Shown here: in pieces, positions 1-8,092 of the stretch
How positions within the stretch are numbered: the stretch's first letter is position 1
Layout: each line of letters opens with the position of its first letter
Source: Jatrophihabitans sp035642535
Lineage (GTDB): Bacteria > Actinomycetota > Actinomycetes > Mycobacteriales > Jatrophihabitantaceae
Reading direction: 5' to 3'
DNA length: 64,000 bases
Assembly (NCBI GenBank): GCA_035642535.1
Contig: DASQSE010000057.1
Span: 1 to 64,000, forward strand
The notes under the pieces: generated by a model
Seen by the model: only the letters and a program-made list of their open reading frames with translations
What the model was told of the DNA's origin: nothing
The model's database searches: none
Position numbers and translations under genes: made by a program

Positions 1-586
1 TCAAGCCGAGGCGGCGCGCCGCGGCGGTCACTGGGTTGGCCAGGGTAATGACATCTCCTGGCGACGTCACCTGATTCAGCTGGTAGTTGGGTCCATTTGC
101 GGACCGGACCTGGATGCCAGGCAGACGCAGCTGCAGCTCCCAGGCGAGTTCCGGGTCGCCGGTGGCGAAGGCCGGGGTGGTGCTCCCGGTCAGGCAGCCG
201 TCGCCGAGCAGCAGACCGAGCGCGTAGGGGTCCAGCGGGATTTCGCGGTACGGGAAGCGGACCGGCGCGCTGTGCAGCGGAAGCTCGTACCGGTGGTAGT
301 GATTCGCGCGCAGGTTTCCGATCATCTCCCGGGTGGTGAGGACCCGGAGCGGCTTGCCGCGGCGGCGGTCGTCGCGAGTGGCCACGGCCCACAGGTGGTC
401 ACCCGAGGCCAGCGTCGAGGCGCCGTCCTGGGTAGTGAGCCGGTAGATGTCCTTCTCCCCCTGCGGGTACACACCGATCACCGGGGTGGGCTCGCCGTTG
501 GACCCGATGACCAGGTCACCGACGGTCACCTCGCCGATCGGCCGGAAGCCGTCCGGGGTCAGTACCGGGGTGGCGACCGGTTGCGC
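1..586 (-). other. Class-3-like intein with LAGLIDADG homing endonuclease start, inside PhoH (partial)
   Basis: Immediately after MRGR the frame reads AQPVATPVLTPDGFRPIGEV, a Hint-domain N-terminal splicing block (A block) that begins with Ala, not Cys or Ser. At about intein residues 56-66, GASTLASGDHLW matches the B block, with His64 and Trp66. Trp two residues after the block-B His is the W of the WCT triad that defines class 3 inteins, which lack an N-terminal nucleophile. LDPYALGLLLGDGCLT at about residues 118-133 is the first LAGLIDADG motif of a homing endonuclease. 195 residues are visible; the Cys and Thr of WCT, the second LAGLIDADG motif and the C-terminal splice junction are outside the window. 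The class assignment therefore rests on two of several markers. Confidence 0.85.
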
Positions 587-1288
587 TCGGCCCCGCATGT
601 ACGCCAGGGGGGCGATCTCGATCGTGCCGGCCTGCATCAAGCGCGGGATGGAATCCGGGTCGAGCATGTCGTGCAACGCGTCGAACAGCGGGCGCAGATA
701 CGGGTCGATCTTCTCGAACAGCGTGCCGGGCAGGAAGCCGAGCCGCTCCCCCGCCTCGACCGCCGGACGAGTCAGGATGATCCGGGTGACCTGCTTTGCC
801 TGCAGCGCCTGCACGGCCTTCGCGACCGCGAGATAGGTCTTGCCGGTGCCCGCCGGACCGATGCCGAACACGATCGTGTGCGCGTCGATCGCGTCGACGT
901 AGCGCTTCTGGTTCAGCGTCTTGGGACGGATGTTCTTGCCGCGCCGGGACAGGATGTTCAGGCTCAGCACCTCGGCCGGCCGCTCGCCAGTGTCGGCGGT
1001 GAGGATGCCGTGCGCGCGCGCCACGGCGTCCGGCGTGAGGTTCTGACCGGACTTGATCAGCTCGAGCAGCTCCTCGAAGAGCCGGATCGCGATCGCGTTG
1101 TCGGCGGGCTTGCCGGTGATCGTGATCTCGTTGCCGCGCACGTGAATATCGGAGTCGAGGCGGGCCTCGACGACGCGCAGCAACTGATCGCGCGAGCCGA
1201 GCAGCGCGACCATCGCCTGCTCACCGGGCACGACCAGGGTCGTGGAGACGCGATCCGAGGTATGTGAAGGGTCGGATTGTCCGGTCAA
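1..1288 (-). CDS. phoH: PhoH-family ATPase, N-terminal part, interrupted by an intein (partial at window edge)
   Basis: The first 234 codons read as a PhoH-like P-loop ATPase, cytoplasmic and often linked to RNA metabolism or stress. The Walker A motif GPAGTGKTY is visible, followed by LTRPAVEAGERLGFLPG and IEIAPLAYMRGR, the block that in PhoH proteins is normally followed directly by the T-L-x-D-x-F strand and the DEAQN Walker B. Here the frame instead continues into an intein (1-586). The TTG start at 1288 is chosen because an in-frame TAA lies just upstream and AGAAGG sits 6 bases before it. The C-extein lies beyond the window. The family call is firm; the cellular role of PhoH is poorly known. 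Confidence 0.88.
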   Translation of the reverse strand, partial: MTGQSDPSHTSDRVSTTLVVPGEQAMVALLGSRDQLLRVVEARLDSDIHVRGNEITITGKPADNAIAIRLFEELLELIKSGQNLTPDAVARAHGILTADTGERPAEVLSLNILSRRGKNIRPKTLNQKRYVDAIDAHTIVFGIGPAGTGKTYLAVAKAVQALQAKQVTRIILTRPAVEAGERLGFLPGTLFEKIDPYLRPLFDALHDMLDPDSIPRLMQAGTIEIAPLAYMRGRAQPVATPVLTPDGFRPIGEVTVGDLVIGSNGEPTPVIGVYPQGEKDIYRLTTQDGASTLASGDHLWAVATRDDRRRGKPLRVLTTREMIGNLRANHYHRYELPLHSAPVRFPYREIPLDPYALGLLLGDGCLTGSTTPAFATGDPELAWELQLRLPGIQVRSANGPNYQLNQVTSPGDVITLANPVTAAARRLGL

Positions 1289-1364
1289 CTTGCGCCTTCT
1301 GGTCGGCTGCGGTTACCCCTCCACTGTACCGGCGAGATGGCCGGATTTGCCGCTCGAAAGCTGA

Positions 1365-1700
1365 TCAGCCGGGCGGCCAGGCCATCCGCCGGCCTGCCAG
1401 GACGTGCGCGTGGACGTGGAAGATGCTCTGCCCGACGCCGGCGCCGGTGTTGAACACGGTCCGGAAGTTGTCGAGGCCCTGCTGTTCGGCCAGCTTGCGG
1501 ATGCCGGCGAGGTAGCCCGCCGCAGCGTCGGGATCGCGGCTGACGTCGGCGAGGTCGGTGTAGTGCTCCTTCGGGACAACGAGCACGTGCGTGGGCGCCT
1601 GCGGGTTGGTGTCCTCGAACGCGTAGGTGTGATCGTCCTCGTAGATCTTCGTGGACGGGACGTCGCCGGAGACGATCGAGCAGAACAAGCAGTCGGCCAT
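1365..1700 (-). CDS. HIT family nucleotide-binding hydrolase
   Basis: A 111-residue protein of the histidine triad superfamily, which hydrolyses nucleoside phosphoramidates or dinucleotides. It has the N-terminal CLFCSIVSGDVPSTKIYEDD block typical of Hint/HinT proteins, the LVVPKEHY strand, and the catalytic triad motif HVHAHVL near the C-terminus. The C-terminal GRRMAWPPG is also typical. The ATG at 1700 (MADCLFC) is preferred to a TTG 21 bases upstream because it gives the usual HinT N-terminus. It lies between phoH and an NTF2-like gene on the same strand, the position this HIT gene often has in actinobacteria. The substrate cannot be told from the sequence. Confidence 0.88.
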   Translation of the reverse strand: MADCLFCSIVSGDVPSTKIYEDDHTYAFEDTNPQAPTHVLVVPKEHYTDLADVSRDPDAAAGYLAGIRKLAEQQGLDNFRTVFNTGAGVGQSIFHVHAHVLAGRRMAWPPG

Positions 1701-1739
1701 GCCCCCGACGTTACTGGGCAAGGCGAAACCCTGATCGGC

Positions 1740-2126
1740 TCAGCCGTGGCCGGCGCGCTGCTCCGGCGCGAACGGCCACTCCTCGAACGCGACACAGCGG
1801 CCGTCCGGACCGAATCGGACGATCCACAGGTCGCGCCAGCGATCGCCGCTGCCGTAGTCGACCTCCACCCGCGCCACGCCCACGTCGCCCTCGGCCGCGA
1901 TGACCTGCGCCGTCATCGTGAACTGCTCGTCGGGGCCGTCCCGTTCGGCCTCCCAGAACTGCGCCAGCGCCGCGAGCCCGCGGATCGGCTCCGCCCACGG
2001 CGAGGGCAGGTAACCGACGTCGTCGGCGAACAGCTCGCCCAGCAGGTCGGTGCCCGGCGTGCGCCACACCCGTTCGTACCGCTCAATCCATGCCTGCAGA
2101 ACGTCGCGCTCCATGTGCCTCAGCAT
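1740..2126 (-). CDS. NTF2-like (SnoaL-type) small protein
   Basis: A 128-residue protein with the cone-shaped NTF2/SnoaL fold pattern: an N-terminal helix pair (ERYERVWRTPGTDLLGELFADD), a PSPWAEPIRGLAALAQFW loop-helix, and C-terminal strands ending in FEEWPF. Such proteins are often ligand-binding or isomerase-like, but no catalytic residue can be assigned. It starts 18 bases after the rsmE stop, in the same direction, so is probably cotranscribed. A second ATG at 2114 is an alternative start. No specific function is claimed. Confidence 0.7.
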   Translation of the reverse strand: MLRHMERDVLQAWIERYERVWRTPGTDLLGELFADDVGYLPSPWAEPIRGLAALAQFWEAERDGPDEQFTMTAQVIAAEGDVGVARVEVDYGSGDRWRDLWIVRFGPDGRCVAFEEWPFAPEQRAGHG

Positions 2127-2144
2127 GCCCGACCCGCCGGCAGC

Positions 2145-2870
2145 TCAGCTCCACCGGCCGAGGCGCGGCGAGAGTGCGGCCAGAGCGGCGGCTCCGGCAG
2201 TCGAGGTGCGCAGCACTGTCTCCCCGAGCCGCACGGCGCACGCCCCGGCTGCTTCGAACGCCGCCAGCTCAGCCGGATCCACGCCGCCTTCGGGGCCGAC
2301 GATCAGGACGACGTCGCCACCGGCCAGCGGCGCGGCCGCCAGCGTCGTGGTCGCCGCGCCGTGCAGGACGAGGCCCGACGCGCCGGCCAGCCGGGCGACG
2401 ACGTCATCGGTCGATGCCGGCGAAGACACGACAGGCACCCAGGCGCGCCGGCTCTGCTTGGCCGCTTCGCGCACCGTGCGCCGCCACTTTTCCAGCGCTT
2501 TGTCGCCGCGAGCGCCATGCCATTGCGCAATGGAGCGCGCGGCCGCCCACGGCACGATCTCGTCCACGCCCAACTCGGTCAGTAGCTCCACGGCCAGTTC
2601 GGCCCGCTCCCCCTTCGGAAGTGCTTGGACGACCACGATCCGCGGCTCAGGCGCAGCGACCGAGCGGCGTCGATCGACATGCAGGGTGAGACCGTCGGGG
2701 GTCACTGCGGCCACGGTGCAGTCGAGCAGTACGCCCCTGCCGTCCGAAACGAGAATCGCCTCACCGGCACCGATCCGCTTGACGCGCGCCGCGTGCCTGC
2801 CCTCGTCGCCGGTCAGTTGTAGTTCGTCGCCGCCGGGGAGTTCGTCGACGAGGAACAGCGGCGGCGTCAT
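2145..2870 (-). CDS. rsmE: 16S rRNA (uracil(1498)-N(3))-methyltransferase RsmE
   Basis: A 241-residue SPOUT-class methyltransferase that methylates U1498 of 16S rRNA. The N-terminal PUA-like part holds the signature GDEGRHAARVKR. The C-terminal knot shows GPEGGVDPAELAAFEAAG followed by RLGETVLRTSTAG, the AdoMet-binding loops of this family. Its ATG overlaps the dnaJ stop codon by four bases, the usual hrcA-dnaJ-rsmE arrangement in actinobacteria, so it should be expressed with dnaJ under HrcA control. Confidence 0.95.
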   Translation of the reverse strand: MTPPLFLVDELPGGDELQLTGDEGRHAARVKRIGAGEAILVSDGRGVLLDCTVAAVTPDGLTLHVDRRRSVAAPEPRIVVVQALPKGERAELAVELLTELGVDEIVPWAAARSIAQWHGARGDKALEKWRRTVREAAKQSRRAWVPVVSSPASTDDVVARLAGASGLVLHGAATTTLAAAPLAGGDVVLIVGPEGGVDPAELAAFEAAGACAVRLGETVLRTSTAGAAALAALSPRLGRWS

Positions 2871-4012
2871 GCCTGGCGGAAGGCGTCGCGCACCTTGCCG
2901 AACAGACCTGTCTGCTTCGTCGTGACCGCGACATCCTCGCTGCGCAACTCGGCAAGCTCGCGCAGCAGCCGTTCCTGCTCGTCATCGAGGCGGGTGGGCG
3001 TGCGCACCTCGACGTGCACGTAGAGATCACCGCGGGCCGAGCTGCGCAGTTTCGGCACGCCCTTGCCGCGCAGGTGCAACACCGTCCCGCTCTGCGTGCC
3101 GGAGCGGATCTCGATCTTCTCCTCGGTGTCGAGCGTGGTCAGGACGAGATCGCTGCCGAGCGCGGCGGAGGTCATCGGCACCGCGATCGTGCAGTGCAGG
3201 TCGGCGCCCTCGCGGGTGAAGGTTTCGTGCGGCTGCTCGGAGATCTCGATGTACAGGTCGCCGGGCGGGCCGCCGCCGGGGCCGACCTCGCCCTGCCCGG
3301 CCAGCCGGATGCGCATGCCGTCCTCGATGCCGCCCGGGACGTCGACCACCTTGGTGCGCCGCGCGCGCACCCGGCCGTCTGCGCCGCAGGTCGGGCACGG
3401 GGACGGGATCTGCTCGCCGGTGCCACCACACGCCGAGCAGGCACGGGTCGTCATCACCTGGCCGAGGAACGAGCGCTGCACCGACTGGATCTCGCCCAGC
3501 CCGCCGCAGGTGACGCACGTGCGCGGCGAGGTTCCCGGCGCGCAGCCGGCGCCGCGGCAGGTCTCGCACACGATCGCGGTGTCGACCGTGATCTCGCGGC
3601 GCACCCCGAACGCGGTCTCCTCGAGGGTCAGCGACAGCTGTAGGAGCGCGTCCGCGCCGGGGCGCACCCGGCTGCGGCGCCCGCGGCCGGCGCCCATCGG
3701 GCCGCCGCCGCCGAAGAACGCCTCGAACACGTCCCCGAACCCACCGAAGCCGGCGAACGGGCTGCCGCCCGCGGTCGCGCCCGCCTGCGACAGCGGATCG
3801 CCGCCGAGGTCGACGATGCGCCGCTTCTCCGGGTCGGAGAGCACCTCGTAGGCGGTGGTGACCTCCTTGAACCGGTCCTGCGCGGCAGGATCGGGATTGA
3901 CGTCGGGGTGCAACTCGCGCGCCAGCTTCCGGTAGGCACGTTTGAGTTCCTCAGGCGTCGCGTCCTTGCGTACGCCGAGCATGCGGTAGTAGTCCCGCGC
4001 TGCTTCAGCCAC
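2867..4012 (-). CDS. dnaJ: Chaperone protein DnaJ (DnaJ2 type)
   Basis: A 381-residue co-chaperone that stimulates DnaK ATPase activity. In order: a J domain with DYYRMLGV and the HPD motif (LHPDVNPDP); a G/F-rich linker (GGSPFAGFGGFGDVFEAFFGGGG); four zinc-binding repeats (CETCRGAG, CVTCGGLG, CSACGGTG, CPTCGADG); then the C-terminal substrate-binding sandwich (GDLYIEI, GKGVPKLRSSARGDLYVHV). The GTG at 4012 gives the normal N-terminus; a longer reading would begin at an ATG inside the CIRCE operator. A GAGGA ribosome-binding site lies about 10 bases upstream. It is hrcA-linked and overlaps rsmE. Confidence 0.95.
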   Translation of the reverse strand: MAEAARDYYRMLGVRKDATPEELKRAYRKLARELHPDVNPDPAAQDRFKEVTTAYEVLSDPEKRRIVDLGGDPLSQAGATAGGSPFAGFGGFGDVFEAFFGGGGPMGAGRGRRSRVRPGADALLQLSLTLEETAFGVRREITVDTAIVCETCRGAGCAPGTSPRTCVTCGGLGEIQSVQRSFLGQVMTTRACSACGGTGEQIPSPCPTCGADGRVRARRTKVVDVPGGIEDGMRIRLAGQGEVGPGGGPPGDLYIEISEQPHETFTREGADLHCTIAVPMTSAALGSDLVLTTLDTEEKIEIRSGTQSGTVLHLRGKGVPKLRSSARGDLYVHVEVRTPTRLDDEQERLLRELAELRSEDVAVTTKQTGLFGKVRDAFRQA

Positions 4013-4035
4013 GAACCGTCCGTCCTCGAAAAACG

Positions 4036-4062
4036 CTGGCACTCAAGATTATTGAGTGCCAA
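4036..4062. promoter_or_regulatory. CIRCE element (HrcA operator) upstream of dnaJ
   Basis: An inverted repeat with arms CTGGCACTC and GAGTGCCAA separated by exactly 9 bases (AAGATTATT). This matches the CIRCE consensus (TTAGCACTC-N9-GAGTGCTAA) except for a compensating A/T to G/C change in each arm. It lies between hrcA and dnaJ, 24 bases upstream of the dnaJ GTG. HrcA made from the upstream gene would bind here and repress dnaJ-rsmE outside heat stress. Confidence 0.92.
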
Positions 4063-4110
4063 TGCATCCAGTGTAGGCCTCCGGCCTCCGGCTCAATCGG
4101 CTCGGAAGAC

Positions 4111-5127
4111 TCAGCGATCCTCGAGCAGGTTCCCCACGTAGCGCGCGACGGCGGCCACCCGCGCCATGGTGTGCGCATAGTCCATCCGCCGCGGTCCGAG
4201 CACGCCTACAGCCCCTACCGCGGCGCCGTGCAGGCCGTAGCCAGTCGACACGACCGCCGCACCGGCCAGCCCCTCGATCCGCGTCTCGTTGCCGATCTGG
4301 ACGAGGACCTTGCTCGACGAGACCGACTGGTCGAGCAGCCGCAGCAGGACCACCTGCTCCTCGAGCGCCTCCAGCACCGGCCGGATCGCCGGGAAGTCGA
4401 CGGTCTGGCTCAGATTGGCGGTGCCGCCCAGCACGATGCGGTCGCTCGTCGGCTCGACCAGCACCTCGAGCAACACCGAGGTGAGCGTGGTGAGCATGCC
4501 GCGCAGTTGTGGCTCGATGTGCCCCGGCATCTCGCCGACGATGCCGGGCGCCTCGGACAGCGGATGATCGCGCAGCTTCGCGTTCAGCGACGCGCGCAGG
4601 TCGTAGACGTGCTCGTCGGCCACCGGCCGCGGCAGGTCGACGAGGCGTTGCTCGACCCGGCCGGTGTCGGTGATGACCACCAGCATCAGCCGAGTGGTGG
4701 AGATCGACACGAGTTCGAGGTGCCGGATGCGACTGCGCGCGAGCGTGGGGTATTGGACGACGGCCACGTTCCGGGTCAGCTGCGCGAGTGCGCGCACGGC
4801 GCGGTGCAGCACGTCGTCCAGGTCGACGGCGCCTTCCAGGAACGTCGCGATGGCGCGCTTCTCGGCACCGGAGAGCGGCTTGATCTCGGTCAACCGATCG
4901 ACGAACACCCGGTAGCCGGCGTCGGTCGGGACGCGGCCTGCGCTGGTGTGCGGCTGCGCGATGAGCCCCTCCTCCTCAAGCGCAGCCATGTCGTTGCGGA
5001 TCGTGGCCGACGAAACGCCGAGATTGTGCCGATCGAGAAGGGATTTGCTGCCTACGGGCTCGTTCGTGACGATGTAGTCCTCGACGATGGCGCGCAGCAC
5101 CGCGAGCTTGCGCTCCTCGACGCCCAA
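4111..5127 (-). CDS. hrcA: Heat-inducible transcription repressor HrcA
   Basis: A 338-residue repressor of class I heat-shock genes. The N-terminal winged helix has ERKLAVLRAIVEDYIVTNEP and the DNA-recognition segment SSATIRNDMAALEEEGLI, followed by TSAGRVPTDAGYRVFVDRL; the C-terminal GAF-like dimer domain contains LGGTANL and GVLGPRRMDYAHTM. The TTG at 5127 is chosen because GGAGGGAG lies 9 bases upstream and the longer reading adds over 100 non-homologous residues. A TAGACT hexamer (minus strand, 5166-5171) is a possible -10 box. It is followed by the CIRCE site and dnaJ. Confidence 0.95.
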   Translation of the reverse strand: MGVEERKLAVLRAIVEDYIVTNEPVGSKSLLDRHNLGVSSATIRNDMAALEEEGLIAQPHTSAGRVPTDAGYRVFVDRLTEIKPLSGAEKRAIATFLEGAVDLDDVLHRAVRALAQLTRNVAVVQYPTLARSRIRHLELVSISTTRLMLVVITDTGRVEQRLVDLPRPVADEHVYDLRASLNAKLRDHPLSEAPGIVGEMPGHIEPQLRGMLTTLTSVLLEVLVEPTSDRIVLGGTANLSQTVDFPAIRPVLEALEEQVVLLRLLDQSVSSSKVLVQIGNETRIEGLAGAAVVSTGYGLHGAAVGAVGVLGPRRMDYAHTMARVAAVARYVGNLLEDR

Positions 5128-5226
5128 CCCGACCGACTCCCTCCGAGGTGAACTCTGCGTTGCCCAGTCTAGTTGGGCGGTGGGTACGGGCCTCGTTGAC
5201 AATAGAGTCGAGCGGGGAGGAAAACG

Positions 5227-5538
5227 GTGATATTCAAGGCAGTACACGACGGACGGCCGTATCCGGACCACGGCCTGTCCGCACGCGACTGGGCGAATGT
5301 CGCGCCGCGCACCATCCGCCTCGACGAGCTGACCACCACCAAGCGACAGCTCGAGCTCGACCACCTGCTCGACGACGACTCCACGTTCTACGGCGACCTC
5401 TTCCCGCACGCTGTCGCGTGGCACGGCGAGACCTACCTCGAGGACGGGTTGCACCGCGCACTGCGCGCCGCGCTGCAGGGCCGCAGCACCCTGCACGTCC
5501 GCATCCTGGACCTGGACTCGCTGCGCTCGGCGAGCTGA
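5227..5538 (+). CDS. Conserved actinobacterial protein, Rv2375-like
   Basis: A 103-residue protein strongly resembling M. tuberculosis Rv2375, which has the same place beside hrcA: FKAVHDGRPYPDHGLSARDW, IRLDELTTTKRQLELDHLL, then DSTFYGDLFPHAV and YLEDGLHRALRAAL. The last segment resembles a ParB/VapB-like small fold, and databases sometimes call the family VapB-like antitoxin, but no partner toxin is nearby. GTG start with GGGGAGG 6 bases upstream. Divergent from hrcA and convergent with hemW (3 bases apart). The role is unknown. Confidence 0.85.
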   Translation: MIFKAVHDGRPYPDHGLSARDWANVAPRTIRLDELTTTKRQLELDHLLDDDSTFYGDLFPHAVAWHGETYLEDGLHRALRAALQGRSTLHVRILDLDSLRSAS

Positions 5539-5541
5539 TGC

Positions 5542-6786
5542 TCAGGCGGCGGTGAGCAGTTCCTTCACCACGGCGTCGGCCATCAGCCGGCCGCGTTGGG
5601 TGAGGACGAGCCGGTCCTGCTGCAACGACAGCTGATCGACCAGACCCCAACCTGCGAGTTGCGGCACCACGGCCCGGGCGGGTGGCGGCAACTCGTCCAT
5701 CGCGAGGCCGTCCCGGCGCCGCACGCCGAGCATGACCCGCTCCGTGAAGCGCGCGCGCTCGTCCAATGTCTCGCGCCCGGCGGCCGGGCTGCGGCCGACG
5801 TCCACCAGTGCGCCGTAGCGGACGGGGTGCTTGACGTTCCACCACCGCACTCCGCTCACGTGTGAGTGCGCGCCCGGCCCGACCCCCCACCAGTTCGCGT
5901 CGCTCCAGTACAGCTCGTTGTGCCGGCAGCGCGCCGCGTCGCTGCTCGCCCAGTTGGAGATCTCGTACCACTCGAAGCCGGCGGCGCGCAGCGCCTCGTC
6001 GGCCATCACATAGCGGTCGGCCTGCGCATCCTCGTCCGGAGGCGGCACGACACCGCTCGCCACCTGCCGGGCGAGCGCGGTGCCCTGTTCGACGACAAGC
6101 GCGTACGCGCTGATGTGATCGGGCCCGGCGCCGATGGCGTCGTCGAGCGAAGCCTGCCAGTCGGCGTCTGTCTCGTACGGCGCGCCGTAGATGAGATCGA
6201 GGTTGACGTGTTCGAACCCGGCCGCCTGCGCCTCCGCGACGACCTCCTCGGGTCGGCCAGGACGATGCTGGCGGTCGAGTACGTCGAGCACGTGCGGCAC
6301 GGCCGACTGCATGCCGATCGAGATGCGAGTGAAGCCGGCCTCGCGCAGCTTCGCCAGGTAGCCGGGCGTCACGGTCTCCGGGTTCGCCTCCGTAGTGACC
6401 TCGATGTCTCCGGCCAGCCCGAAGTGCTCGCCGATCTCGGTGATCACCAGCGCGAGGTGCTCGGCCGGTAGCAGGGTCGGCGTGCCGCCACCGAAGAAGA
6501 TCGTCGACACCGGCGGGATGCGATCGCCGAGCACGTCGCCGTCGCCCAACACGTCCGCGGCCAGGCGGAGCTCGGCCAGCAGCGTGTCGGCGTAGGTACC
6601 GCGGCTGACGCCCGGCCCGAGTTCGGTTGCGGTGTAGGTGTTGAAATCGCAGTACCCGCAGCGCGTCTCGCAGAACGGCACGTGCACGTACACGCCGAAC
6701 GGCACTCCACGTGCCTGGTCGAGGACGTGCTGCGGCAGCCGGCCGTCGGGCGGCGGCCGATCACCGTGCGGAAGCGCAGGTGGCAC
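5542..6786 (-). CDS. hemW: Radical SAM heme chaperone HemW
   Basis: A 414-residue coproporphyrinogen-III-oxidase-like radical SAM protein, now regarded as a heme-trafficking chaperone rather than an oxidase. The [4Fe-4S] motif is CETRCGYCDF, followed by FFGGGTPTLL, the SAM-binding EVTTEANPETV, ISIGMQSAVP and the HemN C-terminal domain (NELYWSDANWWGVGPGAHSH). The family's usual N-terminal VYVHVPFC is present. The length is normal. The gene is in the hrcA neighbourhood where actinobacterial hemW usually lies. Confidence 0.94.
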   Translation of the reverse strand: MPPALPHGDRPPPDGRLPQHVLDQARGVPFGVYVHVPFCETRCGYCDFNTYTATELGPGVSRGTYADTLLAELRLAADVLGDGDVLGDRIPPVSTIFFGGGTPTLLPAEHLALVITEIGEHFGLAGDIEVTTEANPETVTPGYLAKLREAGFTRISIGMQSAVPHVLDVLDRQHRPGRPEEVVAEAQAAGFEHVNLDLIYGAPYETDADWQASLDDAIGAGPDHISAYALVVEQGTALARQVASGVVPPPDEDAQADRYVMADEALRAAGFEWYEISNWASSDAARCRHNELYWSDANWWGVGPGAHSHVSGVRWWNVKHPVRYGALVDVGRSPAAGRETLDERARFTERVMLGVRRRDGLAMDELPPPARAVVPQLAGWGLVDQLSLQQDRLVLTQRGRLMADAVVKELLTAA

Positions 6787-6789
6787 AGA

Positions 6790-8058
6790 TCAAGTGTGCG
6801 CTGCGGCCGGCGTCGCGCTCGCCCGACCCGCGGAACGGGCGGGCAGATCGCGCATCGTCCGCAGCGGCGAGGCGCACAGCAGGACGCTCGACAGCATTCC
6901 GCCCACCATCATGACCAGCACGGCCTGGCGGGCGCCGACGGCGCTGGCCAACGCGCCGGCGAGCAGCGCGCCCACCGGAATCGTCCCGAACAGCACGAAA
7001 CGCATCGACGCCACGACCCGGCCGAGCATCTCGGGCGGGCAGTATGCCTGCCGGAAGGCGGTGATCGTCACGTTGTAGATCAGGATGCCGAAGAACAGCG
7101 CCACGTTGCCGACGACGAAGAACACCAGGCCGGCACCGCGAGACGTGAACGCCACCAGGATGCTCACCGGCGTGGTCACCGCGCTCGACAGCCACATCGC
7201 GCGCGCCGTCCCGATCCGCCGGCCGAGCGGCCGGGCCACCAATGCGCCGGCGACCGACCCGAGGCTGACCAGCGCCATCAGCAAGCCGACCGTCGACGCG
7301 GCGAGGTGGACCGAGCGCACCAGGAACAGCACGGCGATCGCCTCGTAACCGCAGAGGAACAGGTTCGCCACCGCGGGCGCGATCGTCATGGTCCGCAGCA
7401 GCGGATCGTGCCGCACGAAACGCGCACCCGCGGCCACGGCCGTCCGGACGCTCTCGTGCTCGATCCGCGCCGGATTCGGCTCCCGCGCGCGGATCAGCAG
7501 CAACGACACGAGCGACACCACGTAGCTGACCGCGTCCGCGAGCAGCGCGTACGGCGCACGCGCCGCCTGCACGAGCAGGCCGCCGAAGCCCGGCCCGACA
7601 ACCTGCGCCACCGAGCTGCTGCCGAGCAGCTTCGCGTTCGCTTCGGGCAGATCCTCGGAGGGCACCAGACTGGGCGGGTACGCCTGCTCCGAGACCTGGA
7701 AGACGACGTTGGCGACGCCGACTCCGAACGCGACGCCGAACAACTGGCCGATCCCCAAGGCGCCCAGCGCGGCGGCGACCGGAACGCTGGCGAGAAGCAC
7801 CGCGCGCACCGCATCGGCGCCGATCATCAGCATGCGCCGCCGGGAGCGGTCGACCCAGACGCCAGCGGGCAGCCCGATCAGCAACGACGGCAGCCACTGC
7901 ACCGCGTTCAACGCGCCGACCTCGAAGCCGCTGGCGTTCAGATAGACCACCGCGATCAGCGGCAGCACGAGCATGCTCACCGCGCTGCCGATGTCGCTGA
8001 TCGTCTGCCCGCCCCACAGCAGCAGGAAGTCGCGGTGCCGCCAGAGCCTCCCTGCCAT
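6790..8058 (-). CDS. MFS transporter (MFS_3 / enterobactin exporter-like)
   Basis: A 422-residue major facilitator permease with about 12 hydrophobic helices. It starts LWRHRDFLLLWGGQTISDIG, typical of MFS_3 proteins, and has the loop 2-3 signature GVWVDRSRRRMLM; the C-terminal half begins around PLLRTMTIAPAV. The ATG at 8058 is chosen since upstream codons are charged and non-homologous and would run into the divergent hydrolase gene. It ends 3 bases before hemW. The likely role is efflux of a small hydrophobic compound; the substrate cannot be inferred. Confidence 0.85.
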   Translation of the reverse strand: MAGRLWRHRDFLLLWGGQTISDIGSAVSMLVLPLIAVVYLNASGFEVGALNAVQWLPSLLIGLPAGVWVDRSRRRMLMIGADAVRAVLLASVPVAAALGALGIGQLFGVAFGVGVANVVFQVSEQAYPPSLVPSEDLPEANAKLLGSSSVAQVVGPGFGGLLVQAARAPYALLADAVSYVVSLVSLLLIRAREPNPARIEHESVRTAVAAGARFVRHDPLLRTMTIAPAVANLFLCGYEAIAVLFLVRSVHLAASTVGLLMALVSLGSVAGALVARPLGRRIGTARAMWLSSAVTTPVSILVAFTSRGAGLVFFVVGNVALFFGILIYNVTITAFRQAYCPPEMLGRVVASMRFVLFGTIPVGALLAGALASAVGARQAVLVMMVGGMLSSVLLCASPLRTMRDLPARSAGRASATPAAAHT

Positions 8059-8092
8059 GCACCTGACCGTACGGCCGTGCTTCGATCGACGG

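Noticed and set aside
4013..4042. Longer dnaJ start at 4042
   Set aside because: The ATG lies inside the CIRCE operator, and the GTG at 4012 gives the conserved J-domain N-terminus.
5196..5201. TTGACA as a -35 box for the Rv2375-like gene
   Set aside because: No -10-like hexamer is found 16-18 bases downstream; that region is the ribosome-binding site.
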